Part shown: one piece after another, positions 1 to 8,246 of the stretch
Layout: each line of letters starts with the position of its first letter
How positions within the stretch are numbered: position 1 is the first letter of the stretch
Source: Rhizobiales bacterium 2SD
GTDB taxonomy: Bacteria; Pseudomonadota; Alphaproteobacteria; Rhizobiales; Beijerinckiaceae
NCBI GenBank assembly: GCA_005502805.1
Contig: SCMY01000005.1
Span: forward strand, 124,001-188,000
Reading direction: 5' to 3'
Length of the DNA: 64,000 bases
Notes under the pieces: generated by a model
Told to the model about the DNA's origin: nothing
The model's database searches: none
Seen by the model: the letters and a program-made list of their open reading frames with translations, nothing else
Position numbers and translations under genes: made by a program

Positions 1-920
1 GCGAGCTTCTTCTGGAAGAGCTGGGTCTGGGCGAGCGGCTTGTTGAACTGCTTGCGGTCGAGCCCGTATTGGCGGGCGCGGTGGAAGCAGTCCTCGGCGG
101 CGCCCATCGCGCCCCAGGAGATGCCGTAGCGGGCGCGGTTGAGGCAGCCGAACGGACCCTTCAGGCCCGAGACGTTCGGCAGCAGGTTCTCTTCCGGCAC
201 GATCACGCCGTCCATGACGACTTCGCCGGTGATCGAGGCGCGCAGCGAGAGCTTGCCGCCGACCTTCGGTGCGGAGAGGCCCTTCATGCCCTTTTCCAGG
301 ATGAAGCCGCGGATCTGGTTGTCATGCGCGGCCGACTTCGCCCAGATGACGAAGACATCGGCGATCGGCGAGTTCGAGATCCACATCTTGGAGCCGGTCA
401 GCTTGTAGCCGTCGGCGACCTTCTCGGCGCGGGTCTTCATCCCGGCCGGATCGGAGCCGGCATCAGGCTCGGTCAGGCCGAAGCAGCCGACCCATTCGCC
501 CGAACCGAGCTTGGGCAGGTACTTCTTGCGCTGGTTCTCGTCGCCATAGGCGTAGATCGGGTACATCACCAGCGAGGACTGCACCGACATCATCGAGCGA
601 TAGCCGGAATCGACGCGCTCGACCTCGCGGGCGACGAGACCATAGGAGACGTAGTTCGCGCCGGCGCAGCCATATTCTTCCGGGACCGTGACGCCGAGCA
701 GGCCGAGCTCGCCCATCTCGTTGAAGATGCCGCGCTCGGTCTTCTCCTCGAGATAGGCCTCGGCGACGCGCGGCTGCAACTTCTCCTGCGCGTATTGGCG
801 GGCCGTGTCGCGGATCAGCCGCTCATCCTCTGAGAGCTGCTCGTCGATCAGGAAGGGATCTTCCCAGTTGAACTCGGCCAGCTTGTGGCTATGGGCGGTC
901 TTGCGCGCGGCTTCGGCCAT
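1..920 (-). CDS. gcdH: glutaryl-CoA dehydrogenase, C-terminus cut off by window edge
   Basis: FAD-dependent acyl-CoA dehydrogenase that oxidises and decarboxylates glutaryl-CoA to crotonyl-CoA in lysine and tryptophan breakdown. About 306 residues are visible, from ATG at 920 on the minus strand. The protein begins [20 protein letters not shown], has the acyl-CoA dehydrogenase signature [14 protein letters not shown], and near the left edge [20 protein letters not shown], which is characteristic of the GCDH subfamily. The C-terminal part carrying the catalytic glutamate lies outside the window. The aminoadipate-semialdehyde dehydrogenase gene upstream on the same strand supports a role at the end of lysine catabolism. 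A repeat element separates the two genes, so co-transcription is possible but not certain. Confidence 0.9.
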   Translation of the reverse strand, partial: MAEAARKTAHSHKLAEFNWEDPFLIDEQLSEDERLIRDTARQYAQEKLQPRVAEAYLEEKTERGIFNEMGELGLLGVTVPEEYGCAGANYVSYGLVAREVERVDSGYRSMMSVQSSLVMYPIYAYGDENQRKKYLPKLGSGEWVGCFGLTEPDAGSDPAGMKTRAEKVADGYKLTGSKMWISNSPIADVFVIWAKSAAHDNQIRGFILEKGMKGLSAPKVGGKLSLRASITGEVVMDGVIVPEENLLPNVSGLKGPFGCLNRARYGISWGAMGAAEDCFHRARQYGLDRKQFNKPLAQTQLFQKKL

Positions 921-944
921 GGTGCTCTCCCTGCTCTTTTGGAT

Positions 945-1036
945 CGTCATGGTCGGGCTTGACCCGACCATCTCGGAAACCAGCTATCTGGTCCTGAGAT
1001 TCTCGGGTCTGCGCTTCGCTTCGCCCGAGAATGACG
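945..1036. repeat. CGTCAT/ATGACG inverted-repeat element, copy 1
   Basis: Intergenic element with two hairpins. The first is ATGGTCGGG/CCCGACCAT around a 5-base loop. The second is ATTCTCGGG/CCCGAGAAT. The whole unit begins CGTCAT and ends ATGACG. It lies between the dehydrogenase start and the end of the upstream aldehyde dehydrogenase gene. The right half is nearly identical to copies 3 and 8. Confidence 0.85.
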
Positions 1037-1045
1037 GCTTATCGA

Positions 1046-2566
1046 TCACGCATCCACGTCGAAGCTGACGCCCTGCGCCAGCGGCAGCGTGGTGCCATAG
1101 TTCAGCGTATTGGTGGCGCGGCGCATATAGGCCTTCCAGGCGTCCGAGCCGGCCTCGCGGCCACCGCCGGTCTCCTTCTCGCCACCGAAGGCGCCGCCGA
1201 TCTCGGCGCCGGACGGGCCGATATTGACGTTGGCGATGCCGCAATCCGAGCCCTCGTCGGAGACGAACAGCTCGGCCTCGCGCATGTTGAGCGTGAAGAT
1301 CGAGGAGGACAGGCCGGCGCCGACCGCGTTCTGCAGCGCGATCGCTTCCTCGACCGACTTGTACTTCATCACATAGAGGATCGGGGCGAATGTCTCGCGC
1401 TCGACCGGACCGCACTGCTTGGGCATCTCGACCAGCGCCGGGCGGACATAGAAGCCCCCGGCGCCGACATCGACCTTCTCGCCGCCATGGACCTTGCCGC
1501 CCTCGGCCTTGGCCTCGGACAGCGCCTTCTGCATGCCCTGATAGGCGGCCTCGTCGACCAGCGGGCCGACCAGGATGCCGGCCTCGCGCGGATCGCCGAT
1601 CTTCACCGAGCCGTAGACCTTGGCGAGCTTCGGCACGAGCTGGTCGTAGACGCTCTCATGCACGATCAGGCGGCGCAAAGTGGTGCAGCGCTGGCCGGCC
1701 GTGCCCATCGCCGCGAAGGCGATGCCGCGCAGGGCGATGTCGAGATCGGCGGAGGGGGCCACGATCGCGGCGTTGTTGCCGCCGAGCTCAAGGATAGCGC
1801 GGGCGAAACGGGCGGCGAGCTTCTGGCCGACCTCCTTGCCCATCCGGGTCGAGCCGGTGGCGGAGACGACGGGGACGCGATGGTCCTGCACCAGGGTGTC
1901 GCCGAGCTCGCGGCCGCCGATCAGGATTTCCGACAGGCCGATGGGGGCTTCGGGGCCGAAGCGCTTCATCGCCTTCAGTGTGATCGCCTGCACGGCGAGC
2001 GCGGTCAGCGGGGTCTTCTCGGAGGGCTTCCAGACGACGCTGTCGCCGCAGACGAAGGCGAGCGCCGCATTCCACGACCAGACCGCGACCGGGAAGTTGA
2101 AGGCCGAGATCACGCCGACGACGCCGATCGGGTGCCAAGTCTCCATCATGCGGTGGTTCGGGCGCTCGGTGGCGATGGTCAGGCCATAGAGCTGGCGCGA
2201 CAGGCCGACGGCGAAGTCGCAGATGTCGATCATCTCCTGGACCTCGCCGAGGCCCTCGGATGTGACCTTGCCGGCTTCCAGCGTCACCAGCAGGCCGAGA
2301 TCGGCCTTGTGCGTGCGCAGCTCCTCGCCGAGCAGGCGGACGAACTCGCCGCGCCGCGGCGCGGGCACCTTGCGCCAGGCGAGATAGGCGGACTGGGCCC
2401 GGCCGATCGCGGCCTCCGCTTCGGCCGGCGAAGTCTCGCGCAGCGTCGCGACGGTCTCGCCGGTGATCGGCGAACGGGCGGAAAGACCGGCGCCGGCATA
2501 GGCGCTGTCGGCCACGCCGAGGCGCTTCAGCAAGGCGAGGGCGTCGTTCGGAAGGGAGGTCGTCAT
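1046..2566 (-). CDS. amaB: ALDH7-type L-aminoadipate-semialdehyde / piperideine-6-carboxylate dehydrogenase
   Basis: A 506-residue NAD-dependent aldehyde dehydrogenase, predicted to oxidise alpha-aminoadipate semialdehyde (piperideine-6-carboxylate) to aminoadipate. Sequence features are the general base in LELGGNN (Glu260), the catalytic cysteine in GTAGQRCTTLRR (Cys294) and the cofactor-site stretch SAFNFPVAVWSWNAALA near residue 154. The GQRCTTLRR form is typical of the ALDH7/antiquitin group rather than generic ALDHs. The open frame extends upstream to 2662, but that part lies inside repeat copy 2, so ATG at 2566 is chosen. A divergent LysR gene and the glutaryl-CoA dehydrogenase downstream fit lysine degradation. 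Substrate is inferred from family and context. Confidence 0.85.
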   Translation of the reverse strand: MTTSLPNDALALLKRLGVADSAYAGAGLSARSPITGETVATLRETSPAEAEAAIGRAQSAYLAWRKVPAPRRGEFVRLLGEELRTHKADLGLLVTLEAGKVTSEGLGEVQEMIDICDFAVGLSRQLYGLTIATERPNHRMMETWHPIGVVGVISAFNFPVAVWSWNAALAFVCGDSVVWKPSEKTPLTALAVQAITLKAMKRFGPEAPIGLSEILIGGRELGDTLVQDHRVPVVSATGSTRMGKEVGQKLAARFARAILELGGNNAAIVAPSADLDIALRGIAFAAMGTAGQRCTTLRRLIVHESVYDQLVPKLAKVYGSVKIGDPREAGILVGPLVDEAAYQGMQKALSEAKAEGGKVHGGEKVDVGAGGFYVRPALVEMPKQCGPVERETFAPILYVMKYKSVEEAIALQNAVGAGLSSSIFTLNMREAELFVSDEGSDCGIANVNIGPSGAEIGGAFGGEKETGGGREAGSDAWKAYMRRATNTLNYGTTLPLAQGVSFDVDA

Positions 2567-2622
2567 GGTTCGCCTGTCTTCTTCGGCCCGCGCAATAACC
2601 GCGCGGAGCTGTTGAAATGCCG

Positions 2623-2730
2623 CGTCATCCCGGACGCAGCGAAGCGGAGATCCGGGATCCATGCCTGAGCGCCGTACGGGAAAGGCTCAGGCATGGATCC
2701 CGGGTCTCCCTTCGGTCGCCCGGGATGACG
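2623..2730. repeat. CGTCAT/ATGACG inverted-repeat element, copy 2
   Basis: Long imperfect palindrome in the divergent spacer between the aldehyde dehydrogenase and LysR genes. It begins CGTCATCCCGG and ends CCCGGGATGACG. The inner arms are GATCCATGCCTGAGC and GCTCAGGCATGGATC. It has the same termini as the other copies but a different core. Confidence 0.85.
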
Positions 2731-2823
2731 GTTGGTGGAAGCCCACCAATTCAACGGTGACAATGCCCTCTTCCAGTCGCTCTCCGCAATCGATATGTTC
2801 TCACGACTTGATGAGTTGAGATC

Positions 2824-3738
2824 ATGACCTCGGAGATCGTTCCCGGCCGCCTCTCGGTGCCCTCGCTCTCGGCGCTCGCCGCCTTCGAGGCGGCGGCTCG
2901 CCATGGCAGCTTCACCCGCGCCGCCGAGGAACTCAACCTGACGCAGGGCGCCGTCAGCCGGCAGATCGCACTGCTGGAGCAGAATCTCGGCCTGAAGCTG
3001 TTCGAGCGCGTGAAGAAGCGCGTCAGCCTCACGCCGGCCGGCGGCGCCTACGCCGCCGAGGTGCGCGACGGACTCTCGCGCCTGGCAGCTGCGACGCTCT
3101 CCGCCATGGCATTTCGCGGCGGTGCCGGCTTGCTCCATCTCGCCATTCTGCCGACTTTCGGCACGCGCTGGCTGATCCCGCGCTTGCCGCGCTTCACCGA
3201 GGCGCATCCCGGCGTCACCATCAATTTCTCGACCAAACTGGTGCCGTTCGACTTCGCCCATGACGCCGCCGACGCAGCGATCCATTTCGGCCTCCCGGTC
3301 TGGCCCGGTGCACGCCTGCACCGCCTGATGGGCGAGGAGGTGGTGCCGGTTGCGGCGCCGACACTGGTGGCGCGGACTGGCCTCAAGGAGGCCGCCGACC
3401 TGCTGCGCCAGCCACTGCTGCAGCAATCGACCCGGCCGCGAGCCTGGGCCAATTGGCTGGAGCAGCAGGGCTTGCCGCCGGAGCGCGCGCTGATGGGGCC
3501 GCGCTTCGAACAGTTCGCCATGGTGGCGCAGGCGGCGGTGGCCGGGCTCGGCGTCGCCATCGTGCCGCGCATCCTGGTCGAGGAGGAATTGCGCTCGGGC
3601 GCGCTGGTCATCCCGGTCGATCGGCCGGTGCGCGGCCCCGAGGGCTATTACCTCGTCTATCCCGAGGCCAAGGCGAGCCTGCCGGCGGTGGTCGCTTTCC
3701 GCGACTGGCTCGTCAGCGAGTGCGAGGGGATGAATTAG
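2824..3738 (+). CDS. LysR-family transcriptional regulator (GcvA-like)
   Basis: A 304-residue LysR regulator. The N-terminal winged HTH spans about residues 14-72, including SFTRAAEELNLTQGAVSRQI and LFERVKKRVSLTPAG. The rest is the periplasmic-binding-like effector domain. The opening SLSALAAFEAAARHGSFTRA and the general layout resemble the GcvA/AmpR branch. It is divergent from the aldehyde dehydrogenase and upstream of the FAD oxidoreductase, so it probably controls one or both. The inducer is unknown; a lysine-pathway intermediate is a reasonable guess from context. Confidence 0.9.
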   Translation: MTSEIVPGRLSVPSLSALAAFEAAARHGSFTRAAEELNLTQGAVSRQIALLEQNLGLKLFERVKKRVSLTPAGGAYAAEVRDGLSRLAAATLSAMAFRGGAGLLHLAILPTFGTRWLIPRLPRFTEAHPGVTINFSTKLVPFDFAHDAADAAIHFGLPVWPGARLHRLMGEEVVPVAAPTLVARTGLKEAADLLRQPLLQQSTRPRAWANWLEQQGLPPERALMGPRFEQFAMVAQAAVAGLGVAIVPRILVEEELRSGALVIPVDRPVRGPEGYYLVYPEAKASLPAVVAFRDWLVSECEGMN

Positions 3739-3810
3739 CCTCTCGACAAGCGCCGACCGAGTCGTCATTCATGCGCTGAGATCACGAACCACCGCTTGCG
3801 CAGGTCACTC

Positions 3811-5031
3811 ATGTCTTCCGCTCCAGCCTCGGCCGACATCGTCATTGTCGGGGGCGCCGCGATCGGCTCCTCCGTCGCGTACCACCTCGCCAGCGACCCT
3901 GGCTTCAAGGGCAAGGTCATCGTCGTCGAGAAGGACCCGACCTATCGGCTCTCCGCCTCGGCCCTCTCCGCTGCCTCGATCCGCCAGCAATTCTCAAGCG
4001 CTGTGAACATCCGCGTCTCGCTCTTCGGCATCGAATTTTTGCGCAATATCGGCCAGCATCTCTCAGTCGATGGCGAGGCGCCCTCGATCGATCTGCATGA
4101 GGGCGGTTATCTCTATGTCGCCGGCGATGAGGGACGTAAGGTTCTCGAACAGAATCAAGCGCTTCAGCAGCAGGAAGGCGCCGACGTCGCGCTTTATGCT
4201 GCGGAAATGCTGCGCAGCAAATTCAGCTGGCTAAATACATCCGATCTCCTCTGCGGCACCTATGGCGTCAGCGGCGAGGGCTGGTTCGACGGCTGGGCCC
4301 TGCTGCAGGCCTTCCGCAAGAAGGCGCGTTCGCTCGGCGTCGAATATCGCCAGGGCGAGGTCGCTGCTTACGTCGTCGAGGGCGGCCGCGTCACCGGCGT
4401 CGAACTGGCCGATGGCAGCCGCATCGCCTGCGCCGCCACGGTCAACGCGTCGGGCACGCACGGCGCCAAGCTCGCCGCGACCGCCGGCGTCGCCATCCCC
4501 GTCAAGTCGATGAAGCGCTATGTCTACAGCTTCACCTGCAAGGGCGAGGTCGACAATTGCCCGCTGCTGATCGACACCTCCGGCGCCTATGTTCGCCCCG
4601 AGGGCAAGCGCGGCAGCGAGGGGCAGATGTTCATCTGCGGCTCCTCGCCGCCGGAAGAGCTCGATCGCGAGTGGGTCGAGACTGACGCCGATGTCGAGGA
4701 TGTCGACTGGTCCTTCTTCGAGGAGTATGTCTGGGCCCCTCTCGCCCATCGCGTCCCGGCTTTCGAGGCGATCAAGCCCGGCCGCGCCTGGGCCGGCCCC
4801 TATGACATGAACGGGCTCGACGGCAATGCGATCCTCGGCCCCGCCGTCGGCGTGCCGAACCTCTATCTTGCCAACGGCTTCTCCGGCCATGGTCTGCAGC
4901 AATCGCCGGCGGTCGGCCGCGGCATCGCCGAGCACATCGTCAACGGCCGCTATCTCTCGCTCGATCTCGCCGATCTCGGCCATGAGCGCATCGTCACCGG
5001 TCAGCCTCTGCGCGAGGCCAACATCATCTGA
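3811..5031 (+). CDS. FAD-dependent oxidoreductase (DAO/glycine-oxidase superfamily)
   Basis: A 406-residue amine/amino-acid oxidoreductase with an N-terminal dinucleotide fold, IVIVGGAAIGSSVAYHLAS (residues 9-27), and the C-terminal FAD-contact segment LYLANGFSGHGLQQSPAVGR typical of the DAO family. Family members oxidise N-methylated or cyclic amino acids and pass electrons to oxygen or to the respiratory chain. An upstream TTG at 3796 is in frame, but ATG 3811 gives the usual N-terminus. The gene follows the LysR gene and lies next to lysine-type catabolic genes, so a pipecolate or related cyclic amino acid substrate is plausible. The substrate is not shown by the sequence. Confidence 0.85.
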   Translation: MSSAPASADIVIVGGAAIGSSVAYHLASDPGFKGKVIVVEKDPTYRLSASALSAASIRQQFSSAVNIRVSLFGIEFLRNIGQHLSVDGEAPSIDLHEGGYLYVAGDEGRKVLEQNQALQQQEGADVALYAAEMLRSKFSWLNTSDLLCGTYGVSGEGWFDGWALLQAFRKKARSLGVEYRQGEVAAYVVEGGRVTGVELADGSRIACAATVNASGTHGAKLAATAGVAIPVKSMKRYVYSFTCKGEVDNCPLLIDTSGAYVRPEGKRGSEGQMFICGSSPPEELDREWVETDADVEDVDWSFFEEYVWAPLAHRVPAFEAIKPGRAWAGPYDMNGLDGNAILGPAVGVPNLYLANGFSGHGLQQSPAVGRGIAEHIVNGRYLSLDLADLGHERIVTGQPLREANII

Positions 5032-5045
5032 AGGGAGTGCGCGTC

Positions 5046-5552
5046 ATGATCGACACGGCCTATGTCACGACCATGGCGCGCTATAATCGCTGGCAGAACC
5101 GCAGCCTCTACGAGGCGGCGGACAGCCTGAGCGACGAGGCGCGCCGGCAGGACCGGGGCGCCTTCTTCCGTTCGATCCACGGCACCTTCTGCCATCTGCT
5201 CTGGGCCGACCAGACCTGGCTGTCGCGCTTCGCCGGCACGCCGAAGCCGACCGTGCCCAATCGCGAATCTTCGACGATGATCGCGGACTGGCAGGACCTC
5301 GGGGCCGCGCGCCACGCTTTCGATGGGACGATCCTGCAATGGGCGGAAGGCCTTTCGCCGGATTGGCTTGCCAGGGATGTGACCTGGTTCTCCGGTCTGA
5401 CCGGAAGCGAGATGACGATGCCGGCGCCGGTGCTTGTCATGCACTTCTTCAACCACCAGACCCACCATCGCGGCCAGGCTCACGCCATGCTGACGGCAGC
5501 GGGGGCGAAGCCAGACGATACCGATCTGATGCTGGTGGATGCCCGCGGCTGA
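5046..5552 (+). CDS. DinB-family putative metal-dependent protein
   Basis: A 168-residue protein with the DinB/YfiT four-helix-bundle pattern. Potential metal-binding histidines sit in SIHGTFCHLLWADQTWL near residue 45 and in HFFNHQTHHRGQAHAML near residue 140. Family members include thiol-dependent transferases and isomerases, and many have no known function. The start is ATG 5046, placed 8 bases after the AGGGAG ribosome site, rather than the in-frame GTG at 5037. It begins 14 bases after the FAD oxidoreductase gene, so the two are likely one transcript. Confidence 0.85.
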   Translation: MIDTAYVTTMARYNRWQNRSLYEAADSLSDEARRQDRGAFFRSIHGTFCHLLWADQTWLSRFAGTPKPTVPNRESSTMIADWQDLGAARHAFDGTILQWAEGLSPDWLARDVTWFSGLTGSEMTMPAPVLVMHFFNHQTHHRGQAHAMLTAAGAKPDDTDLMLVDARG

Positions 5553-5567
5553 GACGTCCGCCTCCGG

Positions 5568-6104
5568 CTAGGTTTCCGCGCTTGCCGTACGTCGTGGCGG
5601 CCTTCGCGGCTTTGCCTTCGCGGCTTTCTCCGGTTCGTCTTCGTCAGCCCCCGCATCATCCGGGATCGCCGCCGTCACCCGGTGGCTCAGCTTCTGGAAC
5701 AGGCCGAGGCCGACCAGCGCCGCCACCGCGACCAGCATCAGCAGGGCCGGGAACAGGATGTCGGCCGGCTTGTCGCGCGCGGCCTTGGTGATCAGCACCA
5801 GCGATTCCAGGCTGAGCGCGACGATGATGATCGTCATGAACTTGGTCAGCGACCCTCGCGCCTCCGCCGGCCGCCGCAATTCGCGATCGGCGATGACCTC
5901 CTCCTCGAACAGGAACTTGCCGACATCGGCAACGGCAACGGCGATGATCACCAGCCCGATGCCGTCGAGCATGGTGTCGAGCGCGCCTTCGCCGGTCCAG
6001 AAACCGGTGAAGCTGCGCGAGATCGCCACTGCCATGAGCAGGATAGAGGCCAGCAACAAAGCGCCGGCGATGCCGGAATAGAGCAGGCGGCTGAACAAGG
6101 TCAT
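5568..6104 (-). CDS. four-TM membrane protein of unknown function
   Basis: 178 residues with four predicted membrane helices (about residues 6-30, 45-65, 90-110 and 120-142) and a charged C-terminal tail rich in Asp, Glu, Lys and Arg. The start is ATG 6104 after a GGGGGG ribosome site; an in-frame ATG at 6134 is possible. I do not recognise the family. It is convergent with the DinB gene and divergent from the LysE exporter gene. Much longer frames on both strands here are shadows of this gene and of the exporter. Confidence 0.65.
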   Translation of the reverse strand: MTLFSRLLYSGIAGALLLASILLMAVAISRSFTGFWTGEGALDTMLDGIGLVIIAVAVADVGKFLFEEEVIADRELRRPAEARGSLTKFMTIIIVALSLESLVLITKAARDKPADILFPALLMLVAVAALVGLGLFQKLSHRVTAAIPDDAGADEDEPEKAAKAKPRRPPRRTASAET

Positions 6105-6281
6105 GGCGCGGATCCCCCCGAGGTGCTGCGCCATGAACCCGGCAGACCGCCAGTCGTTCCCGCCACATGCTGCCAGGGGAGCTGGTGCGGGATGGCGGCG
6201 ATGCAGCCGCGTCATGGGTTGCGCCTTGCAGGCGTTTCGCCGGCAATGCCATGGTCGCGCACCTTGCGGCCGGAGCGCGCC

Positions 6282-6914
6282 ATGATCGATACGAGCAACC
6301 TGATCGCCTTCATCCTGCTCGCCTTCGGCATGGTGCTGACGCCCGGGCCGAACATGATCTACCTGATCTCGCGCTCGATCGCGCAGGGGCCGGCCTCCGG
6401 GCTGATCTCGCTCGGCGGCATCGCGCTCGGCTTCGTCTTCTATGTCTTTTGCGCTGCCTTCGGCATCACCGCGCTGCTCTTTGCGGTGCCTTTCGCCTAT
6501 GACGCACTGCGGCTCGCCGGCGCGGCCTATCTGCTCTGGCTCGCCTGGCAGGCGGTGCGGCCGGGCGCCAGCTCGCCCTTCCATGTCCGCGAGCTCAAGC
6601 ATGACGGGCCGCGCAAGCTCTTCATGATGGGCTTCCTCACCAGCCTGCTGAACCCGAAGATCGCGATGTTCTATCTCGCGCTGCTGCCGCAGTTCATCGA
6701 CCCCGCCGCCGGCAGCGTGCTGGCCCAGTCGATCATCCTCGGCTTTATCCAGATCAGCGTCTCGGTCAGCGTCAACGCGCTGATCACCTTCGCCGCCGGC
6801 GGCATCGCCGTCTTCCTGCGCACGCGTCCGTTCTGGTCTCTGGTGCAGCGCTGGCTGATGGCGACGATGCTCGCCGGCTTCGCCGTGCGCATGGCGGCCG
6901 AAGCGCGCCGCTGA
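6282..6914 (+). CDS. LysE/RhtB-family amino-acid exporter
   Basis: A 210-residue inner-membrane exporter with about six TM segments. The family motif is in FGMVLTPGPNMIYLISRS (residues 15-32), with the conserved LNPKIAMFYLALLPQF segment near residue 125. Members export lysine, homoserine, threonine, leucine or related compounds by proton antiport. The start is ATG 6282; the same frame continues upstream without a plausible protein sequence. No local gene fixes the substrate. Confidence 0.88.
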   Translation: MIDTSNLIAFILLAFGMVLTPGPNMIYLISRSIAQGPASGLISLGGIALGFVFYVFCAAFGITALLFAVPFAYDALRLAGAAYLLWLAWQAVRPGASSPFHVRELKHDGPRKLFMMGFLTSLLNPKIAMFYLALLPQFIDPAAGSVLAQSIILGFIQISVSVSVNALITFAAGGIAVFLRTRPFWSLVQRWLMATMLAGFAVRMAAEARR

Positions 6915-7021
6915 GCGGACGGCGGCAACGATTTCTGCACCGATGGCAGGGCTTGTGCATCGCGCCGTTCGGTCGCCGGTGACCGGCTGAGCGCGGCGCA
7001 GCGAACAGGCAGGAGTTCTTC

Positions 7022-8212
7022 ATGAGTGTCGCCAATGGCCGAGCCCTGCTTGCCATGCCGGGCCCGACGAATATCCCCGATCGCGTGCTGCAGGCGATGA
7101 TGCGCCCGGCCGAGGAACTCGCCTCGAAGACGATCGTCGATCTGACCGAGACCCTGCTGGCCGATCTCAAGGCGGTCTTCCGCACCACGGGCGAGACCTT
7201 CCTCTACGCTGCCAACGGCCATGGCGGCTGGGAGGCGGCGCTGACCAATGTCCTCTCGCGTGGCGACAAGATCCTGGTGCTTGCCAGCGGCCGCTTCGCC
7301 ATCGGCTGGGGCGAGATGGCCCGCTTCATGGGCGCCGAGGTCGAGGTGCTCGTCGGTTCATGGCGGGCGGCGGTCGATCCGGCCGCGGTGGAGCAGCGCC
7401 TGCGCCGCGACACCAATCACGAGATCAAGGCGGTCCTGACCGTCCAGATCGACACCGCGTCCGGCGTGGTCAACGACATCCCGGCGATTCGCCGCGCCAT
7501 CGATGCCGCCGGCCATCCCGCGCTCTATATGGTCGACGGGGTCGCGGCGCTCGGCTGCATGCCGTTCGAGATGGACGCCTTCGGCGTCGATGTCGCGATG
7601 TCGGCCTCGCAAAAGGGGCTGATGACCCCACCCGGCCTCGCCTTCGTCGCCGCCAACGCCAAGGCGTTGCAGGCGCATCGGGAGGCGACCATGCGCACGC
7701 CCTATTGGGACTGGACCGCACGCATGGACCCGCTGCTCTACATGAAGCATTGCGGCACGCCGCCCGAGCATCTGATGTTCGGCCTGCGCGCCGCGCTCGA
7801 CATGATCTTCGCCGAGGGCCTCGAAGCGGTCTGGCAACGCCACGCCTTGCTGGCGGCAGCGACGCAGGCCGCCATGTCGAAATGGGCGGAGGGCCAGGTG
7901 CTGAGCTTCAACGTCGTCGAGCCGTCGCAGCGCGCCCCTTCGGTCACAACGATCCTTGTCGACGGCGACCCGGCCGGCATCACCGACTATGCCCAGCAGG
8001 TCTGTGGCGTGACGCTCGGCCTCGCCATCGGCGATCTCACCGGCAAGGCCTTCCGCATCGCCCATATGGGCCATGTCAACGCCCCCATGGTGCTGGGCAG
8101 CCTGAGCGCGGTCGAGATGGCGCTGCAGGCGAAGGGCATCCCGCATGGCGACGGTGGTGTCGCGGCCGCGGTCGCCTATCTCGGTGCAAATGCGCGCGAG
8201 GCGGCCGCCTAG
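7022..8212 (+). CDS. class V aminotransferase, serine/alanine-glyoxylate aminotransferase type
   Basis: 396-residue PLP enzyme. The N-terminus LAMPGPTNIPDRVLQAM is typical of serine- and alanine-glyoxylate aminotransferases. The PLP lysine is Lys198 in MSASQKGLMTPPGL, preceded by the cofactor aspartate in YMVDGVAALG (Asp172). Family members move the amino group of serine or alanine to glyoxylate, linking photorespiratory-type or C1 metabolism to glycine. A GGCAGGAG ribosome site lies just upstream. The gene stands alone between the exporter and a chemoreceptor. Confidence 0.85.
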   Translation: MSVANGRALLAMPGPTNIPDRVLQAMMRPAEELASKTIVDLTETLLADLKAVFRTTGETFLYAANGHGGWEAALTNVLSRGDKILVLASGRFAIGWGEMARFMGAEVEVLVGSWRAAVDPAAVEQRLRRDTNHEIKAVLTVQIDTASGVVNDIPAIRRAIDAAGHPALYMVDGVAALGCMPFEMDAFGVDVAMSASQKGLMTPPGLAFVAANAKALQAHREATMRTPYWDWTARMDPLLYMKHCGTPPEHLMFGLRAALDMIFAEGLEAVWQRHALLAAATQAAMSKWAEGQVLSFNVVEPSQRAPSVTTILVDGDPAGITDYAQQVCGVTLGLAIGDLTGKAFRIAHMGHVNAPMVLGSLSAVEMALQAKGIPHGDGGVAAAVAYLGANAREAAA

Positions 8213-8246
8213 CCGTTCCGCAGCGGCCGGGCGTCCAAATGCCGCC

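Noticed and set aside
2567-2662. N-terminal extension of the aldehyde dehydrogenase
   Set aside because: The extra 32 codons lie within repeat copy 2 and do not resemble ALDH sequence; ATG 2566 is the natural start.
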